DNA of 55,488 nt from Effusibacillus lacus (GTDB lineage: Bacteria; Bacillota; Bacilli; Tumebacillales; Effusibacillaceae). Each line of letters begins with the position of its first letter. Positions within the stretch are counted from its first letter, which is position 1. The position numbers and the translations under genes are program-made. Of the stretch, positions 1 through 7,365 are shown in pieces. The DNA lies in the NCBI RefSeq assembly GCF_002335525.1, contig NZ_BDUF01000023.1, positions 1-55,488 on the forward strand, in the 5' to 3' direction. The notes under the pieces were generated by a model. The model did not search any database. It was not told the DNA's origin and saw only the letters and a program-made list of their open reading frames with translations.

Positions 1-220
1 TGCAACTGAAGAAACGCAGAGGCCACAAGCGCGCCATTATTGCCATTGCTCGTATGCTGCTAACGGCCATCTATCACATCTTGAAGAACAAAGAGAACCC
101 TATAACCCTGATTTGTATAAAAAATCCGATGTTCGTCCAGTACACCGTGAAATCACGGTAGAACAAGCGATTTCGTTAGCCAAAACCCAGGGGTACCGGA
201 TTATGGCGGTTGCAACCTGA
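1..220 (+). pseudogene. IS110-family transposase, C-terminal remnant, frameshifted
   Basis: The window opens inside a reading frame encoding KKRRGHKRAIIAIARMLL, which resembles the C-terminal region of IS110-family (transposase_20) enzymes. The frame is continuous to about position 95, where a duplicated GA (93-96) shifts it. The other frame then continues sensibly from a GAA codon at 95 through PYNPDLYKKSD to a TGA at 218-220. The two halves read as one protein once two bases are removed, so this copy is probably inactive, unless the shift is programmed or a sequencing error. The 5' part lies outside the window. The 250 bp between this stop and the next gene hold nothing I can recognise. Confidence 0.75.
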
Positions 221-471
221 TTTCCTTCAAAGCTGCATGTAATACATTTTTTTATATTTGGTCGTCTAGTTGCACGGCTTATTTGGCATGCTCATTTTCA
301 TTGTTACGTGCGTTTGATAAGGATTTCAGACTTGGCTCCTTTATGAATAAAAATAATTGGTACGTAGTCGATTCTACGACACTCATAGGATTCGTTTAAG
401 AGATCAAAATTTGGGGGACATCACAAAAAAAACCAAAAGACCCTTGGGGTTGGAAAGGAATTTGTCAAATT

Positions 472-2064
472 TTGCCGAAAAAAGAAGAATTGAATAAATT
501 TGCAAGGGATTCGGATGACAGCATGAATGTATACAACGTTTTTCTTCGTACCTTGCTTCGCAACTATATACTTGGAACTATGATCACCGTTGTGGGGGTT
601 GGGGGGATCCTGAACTTCTCCACCCTGCATTTGACCCGGCCGGAAATGTGGTTCGTGGCGGCAGTCTTTGTACTGTCTTCCCTGATGATGTTTGCTGTGG
701 AGTCAATCGTTTTTTTCAGACAAATACGACCGATTCGCAGGACTTTTGAGGAGCCGATCCCCACATTGGAGGAAATCCGGAATGGATACCTGCAGACACT
801 CAAATTTCCGGTTCTTTCTGCCAAGCGAATTGTCGGACCGCACGCATTCGGCTTCTCATTGCCGGCTATGGCATTGTCGATATGGGGTGTTCAGCAGGGA
901 CTTTTTCAAGTGCCTTATTATTACGTGGTTTTTGCAGCTGTCGGGGCGCTGCTGATTGCGGGGATGCACTCGGTGATCGAATTTTTCCTGACGACGGAAG
1001 CAATCCGGCCCGTCTTGGATCACATCCGCTATCTGACAAGAGAAATGTATATGGTGGACGTTCCGCTGGAGGGGGCGGTCATTGTTTCCCTAAGGGAAAA
1101 ATTTCTGGTAAGCGCCCTGTTGATTGGAACCGTGCCCCTTAGTCTGTTTTGTCTTGCATCTCTGTTTCATTTGGGTCGAATGTCGGGCATTGATTTTTGG
1201 AACTACTGGCAATGGGCGGGAATCATTCTGATCATCGGAATCGGCTTTGCCACCCTGGGGGCGTGGCTTCTGTCCCGCAACATTCAACAGCCGATCGAAC
1301 ATATGCAGCATGTGATGCAAAGGGTTAAGGAAGGGGATTTGCAGGTCCGGGCGGCAGACACTTATTCCGATGAATTCTCGCGAGTTGTGGCAGGCTTTAA
1401 CCACATGGTGGAAGGGCTGCAGCGACGGGACCTGATGAACCAGCAGCTCATTGACAGTTATTTTGTCACACTGGCGGGAGCATTGGATGCCCGGGATCCC
1501 TATACGGCAGGGCATTCGGTCCGAGTGGCGGAATATTCGGTAAGAATTGGACAAGCAGCCGGACTGTCCCAGACAGAACTGGCTTACCTGAAAAAATCGG
1601 CTCTCCTGCACGACATCGGCAAAATCGCGATCCCCGACGCCATCCTGCTCAAAGAAGGCAAACTGACAGACGAAGAGTTTCTGTGGATCAAACTCCATCC
1701 GGAGTTGGGAGAGAGCCTGCTGCGCAAGATCCAGCCTGCGGAAGCCATGGCCCCGCTGCTGCCTGGTGTCCGATCCCACCATGAACGGTATGACGGAAAG
1801 GGATATCCGGACGGTTTGGTGGGGAACCAAATCCCCTTGTTTGGAAGAATTATCGCAGTGGCTGATTCTTTTGACGCCATGACCAGTGACCGTCCCTACC
1901 GAATGGGAATGCCTGTGGAGAAAGCCCTCTTGATTCTGAATGAAGGCAAGGGGACCCAGTGGGATCCAGAGTTGACGAGGCTGTTTATTGAATCCTTTGA
2001 GGAAGGAAAAACAGGCATCTCCCAGGCTCACGAGGGGGTGGAGCCTGAAGAGATGCCTGGGTGA
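472..2064 (+). CDS. membrane HD-GYP domain protein with HAMP (putative c-di-GMP phosphodiesterase)
   Basis: About six hydrophobic membrane segments (roughly residues 33-50, 60-82, 122-140, 148-170, 212-232, 246-267) are followed by a HAMP linker (about 268-320) and a complete HD-GYP domain (about 340-505). The metal-binding HD pair is in LLHDIGK (H380, D381), and the signature HHERYDGKGYPDG lies near residues 440-452, so catalysis looks intact. Such proteins hydrolyse cyclic di-GMP at the membrane and are controlled by the N-terminal sensor. I used the TTG at 472, which has an AAAGGA motif 12 bases upstream; an in-frame ATG at 523 is an alternative. The gene is convergent with aceA, and its last codons overlap the aceA terminator hairpin. 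A GGDEF/EAL protein occurs at 12.7 kb, so cyclic di-GMP signalling is well represented. The specific ligand of the membrane sensor is unknown. Confidence 0.9.
   Translation: MPKKEELNKFARDSDDSMNVYNVFLRTLLRNYILGTMITVVGVGGILNFSTLHLTRPEMWFVAAVFVLSSLMMFAVESIVFFRQIRPIRRTFEEPIPTLEEIRNGYLQTLKFPVLSAKRIVGPHAFGFSLPAMALSIWGVQQGLFQVPYYYVVFAAVGALLIAGMHSVIEFFLTTEAIRPVLDHIRYLTREMYMVDVPLEGAVIVSLREKFLVSALLIGTVPLSLFCLASLFHLGRMSGIDFWNYWQWAGIILIIGIGFATLGAWLLSRNIQQPIEHMQHVMQRVKEGDLQVRAADTYSDEFSRVVAGFNHMVEGLQRRDLMNQQLIDSYFVTLAGALDARDPYTAGHSVRVAEYSVRIGQAAGLSQTELAYLKKSALLHDIGKIAIPDAILLKEGKLTDEEFLWIKLHPELGESLLRKIQPAEAMAPLLPGVRSHHERYDGKGYPDGLVGNQIPLFGRIIAVADSFDAMTSDRPYRMGMPVEKALLILNEGKGTQWDPELTRLFIESFEEGKTGISQAHEGVEPEEMPG
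2007..2059 (-). terminator. intrinsic terminator of aceA inside the HD-GYP coding end
   Basis: Arms CAGGCATCTC (2012-2021) and GAGATGCCTG (2050-2059) pair outside a second stem, AGGCTC/GAGCCT (2024-2029, 2041-2046). On the minus strand this hairpin is followed by TTTTT (complement of 2007-2011), as expected for a terminator of the convergent aceA transcript. The hairpin is entirely within the codons of the plus-strand HD-GYP gene. Confidence 0.75.
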
Positions 2065-2074
2065 CACCCGATGG

Positions 2075-3355
2075 TTAAACGGTTGTAAACTGCTCTTCTT
2101 CGGTGGAACCGGTAAGAGCGGTGGTGGAGGAAGTGCCTCCTGCGATGACTTGCGCCACTTCATCGAAGTAGCCGGTTCCCACTTCCCGCTGGTGGCGGGT
2201 TGCGGTGTAACCATGAACTTCAGCTGCGAATTCAGCTTGCTGCAGATCGGAGTAGGCGCCCATGCCGCGGTCTCTGTAGCCGCGAGCCAGTTCGAACATG
2301 CTGTAGTTGAGGGCATGGAATCCGGCCAGAGTAACGAATTGGAACTTGTAGCCCATTTCTCCCAACTTATATTGGAACTTCTCGATAGTGGCGTCGTCCA
2401 GTTTCTTCTTCCAGTTGAAGGAAGGAGAGCAGTTGTAAGCGAGCAGTTTGCCCGGGAACTTCGCATGGATCGCTTCGGCGAAGCGACGTGCTTCGTCAAG
2501 ATTCGGCTCGGAAGTTTCACACCAGATGAGATCTGCATAAGGTGCGTATGCAAGACCGCGGGCAATCGCCTGATCGAGGCCCGCCTTCACGCGGAAGAAA
2601 CCTTCAGTTGTACGTTCGCCTGTAATGAACTCCTGGTCACGCGGATCCACATCGCTTGTCAGCAGGTTCGCTGCGTTAGCGTCGGTACGAGCCACAAGAA
2701 TTGTCGGAACCCCCATGACGTCGGCAGCCAGTCGGGCTGCGACCAGGTTGCGGATGGCCGCTTGGGTTGGAATGAGTACCTTGCCGCCCATGTGGCCGCA
2801 TTTTTTCTCGGATGCAAGTTGATCTTCGAAGTGTACCCCAGCAGCACCCGCTTCGATCATGCCCTTCATCAGTTCGAACACGTTCAGCGGGCCGCCAAAG
2901 CCTGCTTCCGCATCCGCCACGATGGGTGCGAACCAGTAGGTGTCACCTTTGCCTTCCGAATGTTGAATCTGATCGGCACGTTGGAGTGCCTGGTTGATTC
3001 GCTTCACAACATGCGGCACACTGTTGGCCGGATAGAGGGACTGGTCCGGATACATCTGGCCTGCCAGGTTGGCATCGGCGGCGACCTGCCAGCCACTGAG
3101 GTAAATCGCTTTCAGTCCGGCCTTGACCTGTTGAACCGCCTGGTTTCCGGTCAATGCCCCAAGCGCATGCACATGGTGTTCCGTATGCAACAGCTTCCAC
3201 AGGCGCTCTGCGCCAAGCCGGGCAAGGGTGTGCTCGATCTGCACGGATCCGCGGAGGCGAACCACGTCTTCCGCCGTGTACGGACGCTCAATTCCTTTCC
3301 AACGGTCAGCCTTCCAACTTTCCTGCAGTTGCTTTACTTGTTCTTCCCGAGTCAT
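2075..3355 (-). CDS. aceA: isocitrate lyase
   Basis: The 426-residue product cleaves isocitrate to glyoxylate and succinate, the first step of the glyoxylate shunt, in the cytoplasm. The catalytic signature KKCGH is at residues 184-188 with the active-site cysteine at 186. The length and the flanking conserved blocks ([23 protein letters not shown]) are typical of bacterial isocitrate lyases. The ATG start is preceded by a strong AGGAGGAGAGG ribosome-binding site. No malate synthase gene is adjacent, so the partner enzyme must be elsewhere. The shunt fits the acyl-CoA oxidation genes at the far end of the window, since growth on acetyl-CoA units requires it. A terminator follows at 2007-2059. 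Confidence 0.97.
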   Translation of the reverse strand: MTREEQVKQLQESWKADRWKGIERPYTAEDVVRLRGSVQIEHTLARLGAERLWKLLHTEHHVHALGALTGNQAVQQVKAGLKAIYLSGWQVAADANLAGQMYPDQSLYPANSVPHVVKRINQALQRADQIQHSEGKGDTYWFAPIVADAEAGFGGPLNVFELMKGMIEAGAAGVHFEDQLASEKKCGHMGGKVLIPTQAAIRNLVAARLAADVMGVPTILVARTDANAANLLTSDVDPRDQEFITGERTTEGFFRVKAGLDQAIARGLAYAPYADLIWCETSEPNLDEARRFAEAIHAKFPGKLLAYNCSPSFNWKKKLDDATIEKFQYKLGEMGYKFQFVTLAGFHALNYSMFELARGYRDRGMGAYSDLQQAEFAAEVHGYTATRHQREVGTGYFDEVAQVIAGGTSSTTALTGSTEEEQFTTV

Positions 3356-3414
3356 GTTTCCTCTCCTCCTCTTAATTGGCCGCTTACGTTCCTTAGGCCG
3401 CTTGACTCTAATGT

Positions 3415-3443
3415 ATTATATAACAGATTATTGTTTATGTGTG
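3415..3443 (-). promoter_or_regulatory. possible aceA promoter
   Basis: On the minus strand a perfect TATAAT -10 (complement of 3415-3420) lies about 60 bases upstream of the aceA start. The hexamer 17 bases further upstream (3438-3443, CACACA) is a poor -35. A second possible -10, TATAGT, is at 3445-3450. The -10 is seen directly; its use is inferred. Confidence 0.4.
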
Positions 3444-3734
3444 TACTATAACACAGTTGGTTTTGTTTGCACAATAGTTATTTGAAATTTTTTTCGGATT
3501 GAGGCAGAGGTACTGCCATCCGGATCGATCAGATTTGTTATAGAACGTTGTGGGTGGGAACTTGTTGATGAGTATTTGGATCAGAAGTAAGGATGAGAAT
3601 TGTGGATGCGAGATCATCCACAATGTTGGATAACAAATTGATTTAGCAGGGAGGTATAGGGGACTAGGTTATGTAAAGAATTTAACTTTCGGTGCGACCA
3701 AGCCTAATTTGGCAGAGAACCCCTTGATTTCAAG

Positions 3735-3870
3735 AATAGAACTGATTTTCAGTCTTATTCGGGTGAGTTTCCAGGTGAACAAGCAAGAAATAACATATAG
3801 GACTGAAAAACAGTCCTATTTCTGGGAGTATCTTTGAATCGACAAAATAAGACCGAAATGCAGTCCTATT
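3735..3870. repeat. cluster A of 25-bp AATA...TATT elements (3 copies)
   Basis: Three 25-bp elements lie at 3735-3759, 3796-3820 and 3846-3870, starting 61 and 50 bp apart. Each begins AATA or TATA, ends TATT and has a core based on GACTG...CAGTC; the first two are near-perfect palindromes. The spacers (36 and 25 nt) closely resemble those of cluster B at 31.7 kb. They sit in a gene-free stretch between the aceA promoter and the gerQ terminators. Apart from these elements I see nothing in 3450-3734. Confidence 0.8.
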
Positions 3871-3883
3871 GTAAAACTTGAGT

Positions 3884-3917
3884 AAAAAACAAAGGGGCTA
3901 TCACCAGGATGGCCCCT
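3884..3917 (-). terminator. terminator-like hairpin, minus strand
   Basis: AGGGGC (3893-3898) pairs with GCCCCT (3912-3917). Read on the minus strand it is followed by TTTGTTTTTT (complement of 3884-3893). It could be a second or backup terminator for gerQ transcripts that pass the hairpin at 4075-4110. Confidence 0.5.
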
Positions 3918-4074
3918 ATTGAAAAAATTCGGTGAAATCGTTATTTCACGACAGACTCCATTGAATCTGGTTTTATCGGCCAAGGGGGGCATCTTGCCGC
4001 CGAAGACTTTCCACAAACCGTCCGGCGTATTTTCAGATACATTTATTAGGTCAAATAGTGGGAGAACAGCAAAG

Positions 4075-4110
4075 AAGGGCCAAGACGGCGGGGGATGTGT
4101 CTTGACCCTT
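4075..4110 (-). terminator. hairpin downstream of gerQ, probable terminator
   Basis: AAGGG-cc-AAGAC (4075-4086) pairs with GTCTT-ga-CCCTT (4099-4110), 12 bases after the gerQ stop. On the minus strand only a weak T-rich tail (TTCTTTG) follows, so termination may be partial. Confidence 0.5.
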
Positions 4111-4122
4111 CCGATGGGCAGG

Positions 4123-4659
4123 TTAGTCTTGGGGAGTATCTCTCATCATTTCGCCTCCGGTCGTCAGCTGCAAGAACGGCGGAACTTGGGGTGGGATGTA
4201 AGCCAGAGGTTCGTCAAATTCCGCCCAATCCAGATTGACCATCAGAAGCAGGTAACGTTTGCCCGTTTGCGGATCGCTGATGATGATATGGTCGCGTCCT
4301 GCTGTTTCGATACGCCCACGATAAACTTTGGCGTTCCACTGGCTGTTGTTTTCATAGGTGAAGTAAAATGTGCCGATTTTCCCTCGATTAAAGCGGAGGA
4401 TGTTCTCGATGTAGGACTCTTCCGCCGTGGGAACTGCTGCTGCATCCGGAACCATGGGGAGCTCGGCGCCGCTTGGAACCGGAATGGAAGGTAGTTGTTG
4501 ACCAGTGGGCAATTGCGGCTGGGTGTACTGCGTTGGGATGTCGGTTTCCAGTTCCGGTTGCACCACACCGGGCATAATGGTTTGCGGCATCATGCCATAT
4601 TGGGAATAGGGATAGTAAGGATAGGTCATCTGTCTGTAATCGGGGACCCAGTAATACAA
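4123..4659 (-). CDS. gerQ: spore coat protein GerQ
   Basis: The 178-residue product has a Tyr/Pro/Gln-rich N-terminal half (about 1-85). A conserved C-terminal domain follows (about 88-160), including YIENILRFNRGK, TFYFTYENN and AGRDHIIISDPQTGKRYLLL, which is the GerQ/YwdL signature. In Bacillus subtilis GerQ is a coat protein of similar length, is crosslinked by transglutaminase and is needed for normal localisation of the cortex-lytic enzyme CwlJ during germination. The start is TTG at 4657-4659, eight bases after AAAAGGAGT; an in-frame ATG ten codons later lacks a good ribosome-binding site. No cwlJ gene is adjacent. The gene marks the host as an endospore former. Confidence 0.93.
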   Translation of the reverse strand: MYYWVPDYRQMTYPYYPYSQYGMMPQTIMPGVVQPELETDIPTQYTQPQLPTGQQLPSIPVPSGAELPMVPDAAAVPTAEESYIENILRFNRGKIGTFYFTYENNSQWNAKVYRGRIETAGRDHIIISDPQTGKRYLLLMVNLDWAEFDEPLAYIPPQVPPFLQLTTGGEMMRDTPQD

Positions 4660-4844
4660 AGTGATTCACTCCTTTTATCTGATAAATAAACTCTTGGGCA
4701 GTCGCCCGAGCAGCTTCCTGTCTTCAGATGTTGCCTTTATAACGGCCATGTCTCCACCTCGCCCAAAACGAACTTCAATACCAATGTATTGCAAGGATAA
4801 AAAATGGGAACTTGCCCATATGAAAAAGGTGCGCCCACATGGAG

Positions 4845-4880
4845 CCCAATTTTATTGGAGATTCCAATTTGGGTTTTTTT
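4845..4880 (+). terminator. orphan plus-strand terminator or leader attenuator
   Basis: CCCAA (4845-4849) and TTGGG (4869-4873) enclose the stem ATTGGA/TCCAAT (4854-4859, 4863-4868, loop GAT), followed immediately by TTTTTTT (4874-4880). No plus-strand gene ends upstream; the divergent gerQ starts at 4659. It therefore ends either a small RNA or a leader transcript begun before 4845; TATAAC at 4736-4741 is a weak candidate -10. It lies just before the promoter of the gene at 4969. Confidence 0.55.
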
Positions 4881-4912
4881 CCGAGTTTGGGCGAATGCAT
4901 GGGTCGAACCTC

Positions 4913-4940
4913 TTGCGTGGAGTGTAGTATGTATTGATAT
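4913..4940 (+). promoter_or_regulatory. probable promoter of the 4969 gene
   Basis: TTGCGT (4913-4918) and TGATAT (4935-4940) are separated by 16 bp, which puts the transcription start about 20 bases before the ribosome-binding site of the next gene. Confidence 0.4.
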
Positions 4941-4968
4941 CTCATGACACAAGACAGGAGGTCGACTC

Positions 4969-5355
4969 GTGGCAAAAAAACGCAAATCCAAAGTAGGGTC
5001 GCAAGCCAAGGCGCCGGAGACACCCAAGCGGCAGGAGCCCGTCAACGCAATGCAAGTTCTCAAGGAGCGGATGAAGCAAGCCAACAAAAGCAGCCTCTTG
5101 GATGCCCTCAACCAGGTGAAAAATACAAAACCGGAAGACTGGAAGGATGTAGACAAAGTAAAAGATCTGGCCAAACAGCTGGCAACTTCAATGAAGCTGC
5201 CGGTCAGTGAAGAGCGCCTGGACCAGTTCATGAAAGCCTACAAGGACGCCACAAAAGGCGGCCAACCGCAAGACCCGAAAGAGGTTCTGCAAAAATACGG
5301 ACAAGGCAAAATCGATCCGAAATCGATGGACGAATTTAACAAGTTTATCAAGTAA
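4969..5355 (+). CDS. small basic hypothetical protein
   Basis: I do not recognise the 128-residue product. It starts with GTG nine bases after AGGAGG. The first 25 residues are very basic and low in complexity (MAKKRKSKVG...). The rest is predicted from composition to be helical and charged, ending in YGQGKIDPKSMDEFNKFIK. No signal peptide or membrane segment is visible, so it is probably cytoplasmic. It is a single-gene unit with its own promoter and a strong terminator at 5376. It is convergent with another uncharacterised gene. A sporulation role is possible from the neighbouring gerQ but is not shown by the sequence. Confidence 0.75.
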   Translation: MAKKRKSKVGSQAKAPETPKRQEPVNAMQVLKERMKQANKSSLLDALNQVKNTKPEDWKDVDKVKDLAKQLATSMKLPVSEERLDQFMKAYKDATKGGQPQDPKEVLQKYGQGKIDPKSMDEFNKFIK

Positions 5356-5375
5356 CCATCAACAACAAGAAAAAA

Positions 5376-5406
5376 GGCTGCGACAAGTTCGCAGTCTTTC
5401 TTTTTG
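5376..5406. terminator. bidirectional terminator
   Basis: GGCTGCGA (5376-5383) pairs with TCGCAGTC (5389-5396), one G-T pair included. TTTCTTTTT follows on the plus strand and AAAAAA precedes, so the same hairpin can end both convergent genes. Confidence 0.85.
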
Positions 5407-6108
5407 CTAGTTGGGTTGTTGTGTGGGGTGTTCTTGCCTGGTTCCGGGTGCCGGTACATATCCGTATGGGGGAAATGGCGGATATTGGGGGGGAACCCCG
5501 TACATATGTCCAGGCCATGCTTGTGGCCCCGGCTGTCCGCCAGGTTGGGCAGGTCTGGCTCCTGGTGCGGTCGGGTAGGGTGCCGACGGAAAGCCTGGGA
5601 ATTGCTCTTGTGGACTCGGCAGAGCTTGCTGCTGAGGACGTTGGTCAGGTGTGCCGGCTGGTGATTGCGTTTTGGAATTCGATGTCCCTTCCGGATTGGA
5701 ATCGGTTGCCCCACCCTTGAAAAATTGGTCAGCCACCGGCGTGTTCATAAATGCCATCAAGAGGCTTGCGAAATCACCGGTGGACAGGCCTTTGCCCTTC
5801 GTCTGGACGAGTTTCTTGAGAACACCGCTTTTGGAAAGGCTGTCAGACGCAAGATAAAGTGTGTCCAGCCACATGTCCGCCTGCTGAAGGAATTTCAAGC
5901 CGTTTTTGCACATGTTTCGCAGGTTGTTGATATTTTCAGCCGAGAACCAGTTACCTGATAAAGGGGAAGCGGACGGTTTGCCGGTCTTCGGTGAGGGGGC
6001 CGGTTTCCGACCGTTTGCTTTCTTCCGGGAAGAACCCCCGTTTCGTCTGGATGCTGCCAGCTGGTTTTCCATGCGGCTTCCCCGGCCGTTCGGTCTTCGT
6101 GGGTCCAC
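5407..6108 (-). CDS. hypothetical protein with Pro/Gln-rich tail
   Basis: The 233-residue product has three parts. A basic, low-complexity N-terminus (about 1-55) is followed by a short folded-looking segment (about 55-125: NWFSAENINNLRNMCKNGL, then MWLDTLYLASDSLSKSGVL). The tail (about 135-233) is made of Pro, Gln, Gly and Tyr. The start is the GTG at 6106-6108, which follows AGGAGGTGGCAAC; the frame is open further upstream but has no comparable ribosome-binding site there. Proline/glutamine-rich tails of this kind occur in spore coat and surface proteins, but no family can be named. It is convergent with the 4969 gene and shares its terminator. Confidence 0.65.
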   Translation of the reverse strand: MDPRRPNGRGSRMENQLAASRRNGGSSRKKANGRKPAPSPKTGKPSASPLSGNWFSAENINNLRNMCKNGLKFLQQADMWLDTLYLASDSLSKSGVLKKLVQTKGKGLSTGDFASLLMAFMNTPVADQFFKGGATDSNPEGTSNSKTQSPAGTPDQRPQQQALPSPQEQFPGFPSAPYPTAPGARPAQPGGQPGPQAWPGHMYGVPPQYPPFPPYGYVPAPGTRQEHPTQQPN

Positions 6109-6248
6109 GTTGCCACCTCCTGAAACGAGGGATGCTGCTAGACGGTTGCCCTCTTTTTCATGGTATGGAAGTGCCTTCGGAGAAGTGTGTAAAACAACCA
6201 AGATTGGGCACATTAGACAAAGAACCATTTGGTTGGGGGGTATGATCG

Positions 6249-6467
6249 ATGGAGCAATCTTTCTACGGAAAACATGGCGGAGTTCATTTCCTGAAGAAAG
6301 CGACTGCGGAGGAAATCAACAGCTTTGTGGCCCAACTTCCCGGCACGAAGAAAGACAGCCTGTTCGAGGTCCTTGGCGAACTGGACAAGGAGGGTCTCAT
6401 CTCCATTGTCAACGACGGCAAGTTTGCGGACGGGGAAGGCGAACTGGAAGGCAGTGAAGAATGTTAA
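6249..6467 (+). CDS. small acidic hypothetical protein
   Basis: The 72-residue product starts with ATG after a GGGGGG motif (6235-6240) and ends before a strong terminator at 6486. It has no signal sequence; its C-terminus is strongly acidic (ADGEGELEGSEEC) and ends in cysteine. The middle (TAEEINSFVAQLPGTKKDSLFEVLGEL) reads as an amphipathic helical segment. I do not recognise a family. It is divergent from the 5407 gene, and the two starts are 140 bp apart, leaving room for a shared control region. Confidence 0.6.
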   Translation: MEQSFYGKHGGVHFLKKATAEEINSFVAQLPGTKKDSLFEVLGELDKEGLISIVNDGKFADGEGELEGSEEC

Positions 6468-6485
6468 GCAAACCGGAACGGGATA

Positions 6486-6514
6486 AACACCTGCAAACTT
6501 GCAGGTGTTTTTTC
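6486..6514 (+). terminator. intrinsic terminator
   Basis: AACACCTGC (6486-6494) pairs with GCAGGTGTT (6501-6509), followed by TTTTTTC. It ends the gene at 6249 and insulates lutA. Confidence 0.9.
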
Positions 6515-6557
6515 TGTATATCATCAGGTCATCATACCTTTTCGGACAAAGTTCATG

Positions 6558-6588
6558 TATAATGAATAGTAAAATGAAATCGCTTACG
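6558..6588 (+). promoter_or_regulatory. lutABC -10 element and cre-like CcpA site
   Basis: A perfect TATAAT (6558-6563) lies 62 bases before lutA; no good -35 is seen. TGAAATCGCTTACG (6575-6588) starts about 12 bases downstream of the -10 and matches the catabolite-responsive element pattern TGWAANCGNTNWCA at every position except the last. A cre at this position would act as a roadblock near the transcription start. Confidence 0.55.
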
Positions 6589-6624
6589 TCTGGAAATTGA
6601 TTGGAATATTGAGGGAGGTTCTGT

Positions 6625-7365
6625 ATGAAGGCATCTTTGTTTATTACCTGTCTGGCCGACAGTTTTTACCCGAATGTGGGCGAAAGCACAGTTCGCCTGT
6701 TGGACCGGCTGGGTGTGCAGGTGGATTTTCCCGAAGGGCAGACTTGCTGCGGACAACCGGCCTTTAACTCCGGGTACCGTGATGAGGCGAAGGAAGTCGC
6801 CAAGACGATGATTGAAGCATTTGAGCAGAGTGAGTACGTGGTGGGGCCATCAGGCTCCTGTGTAGGGATGATTCATGAATATTACCCGTTGCTGTTTGAA
6901 GGGGATCGGAAGTGGGAAGACCGGGCTCTCAAGTTTGTGAAGAAATCCTATGAATTAACGCAGTTCATCGTAAATGTGGTTGGCAAGACCTACCTGGGTG
7001 CACGGTTGGATAAGACGGTCACCTATCATCCTTCCTGCCATGCAATGCGGATGATGGGGATTAAGCACGAGCCGCTTGAACTTTTGAAAAATGTGCAGGG
7101 TCTGCAATTGGTAGACCTGCCTTTTGCCGAAGATTGCTGCGGATTTGGCGGAACCTTTGCCGTGAAAATGCACGAAGTATCGGCTGCCATGGTGGCGGAG
7201 AAGGCACAGCATGTACTGGAGACGAAGGCGGAGATTCTTTGCGGAACCGACATGGGCTGTTTGATGAACATCGGTGGGCGTTTGCGCTATGAGGGAGCGC
7301 CCGTCAGAGTAATGCACGTGGCGGAAGTTCTCTGGGAAGGCGTACGGGAAGGGGTGAAAGCATGA
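6625..7365 (+). CDS. lutA: L-lactate utilisation protein LutA (FeS oxidoreductase)
   Basis: The 246-residue product carries two CCG-type cysteine-rich domains (QTCCGQPAFNSG near residue 40 and EDCCGFGGTFAV near 170), the hallmark of LutA/GlcF-type subunits that bind iron-sulfur clusters. Together with LutB and LutC it oxidises L-lactate to pyruvate in the cytoplasm and at the membrane. The ATG start follows GGGAGG. The stop overlaps the lutB start as ATGA, so the two are translationally coupled. No LutR-type regulator or lactate permease is adjacent. Confidence 0.95.
   Translation: MKASLFITCLADSFYPNVGESTVRLLDRLGVQVDFPEGQTCCGQPAFNSGYRDEAKEVAKTMIEAFEQSEYVVGPSGSCVGMIHEYYPLLFEGDRKWEDRALKFVKKSYELTQFIVNVVGKTYLGARLDKTVTYHPSCHAMRMMGIKHEPLELLKNVQGLQLVDLPFAEDCCGFGGTFAVKMHEVSAAMVAEKAQHVLETKAEILCGTDMGCLMNIGGRLRYEGAPVRVMHVAEVLWEGVREGVKA

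Noticed and set aside
1090-2565. Long minus-strand frame across the HD-GYP and aceA ends
   Set aside because: It is antisense to the HD-GYP gene and out of frame with aceA, and its composition is unlike any protein; it is a shadow of G+C-rich coding DNA. The same applies to long antisense frames over the SLH, kam and thiolase genes.
3896-3920. Fourth element of cluster A
   Set aside because: It ends in TATT at the right 50-bp step, but it lacks the AATA start and has a different core; it fits better as part of a terminator stem.
4740-4880. Known riboswitch (preQ1, SAM or T-box)
   Set aside because: The hairpins do not show the conserved cores of these classes; only the terminator is convincing, so it is reported as an orphan terminator.
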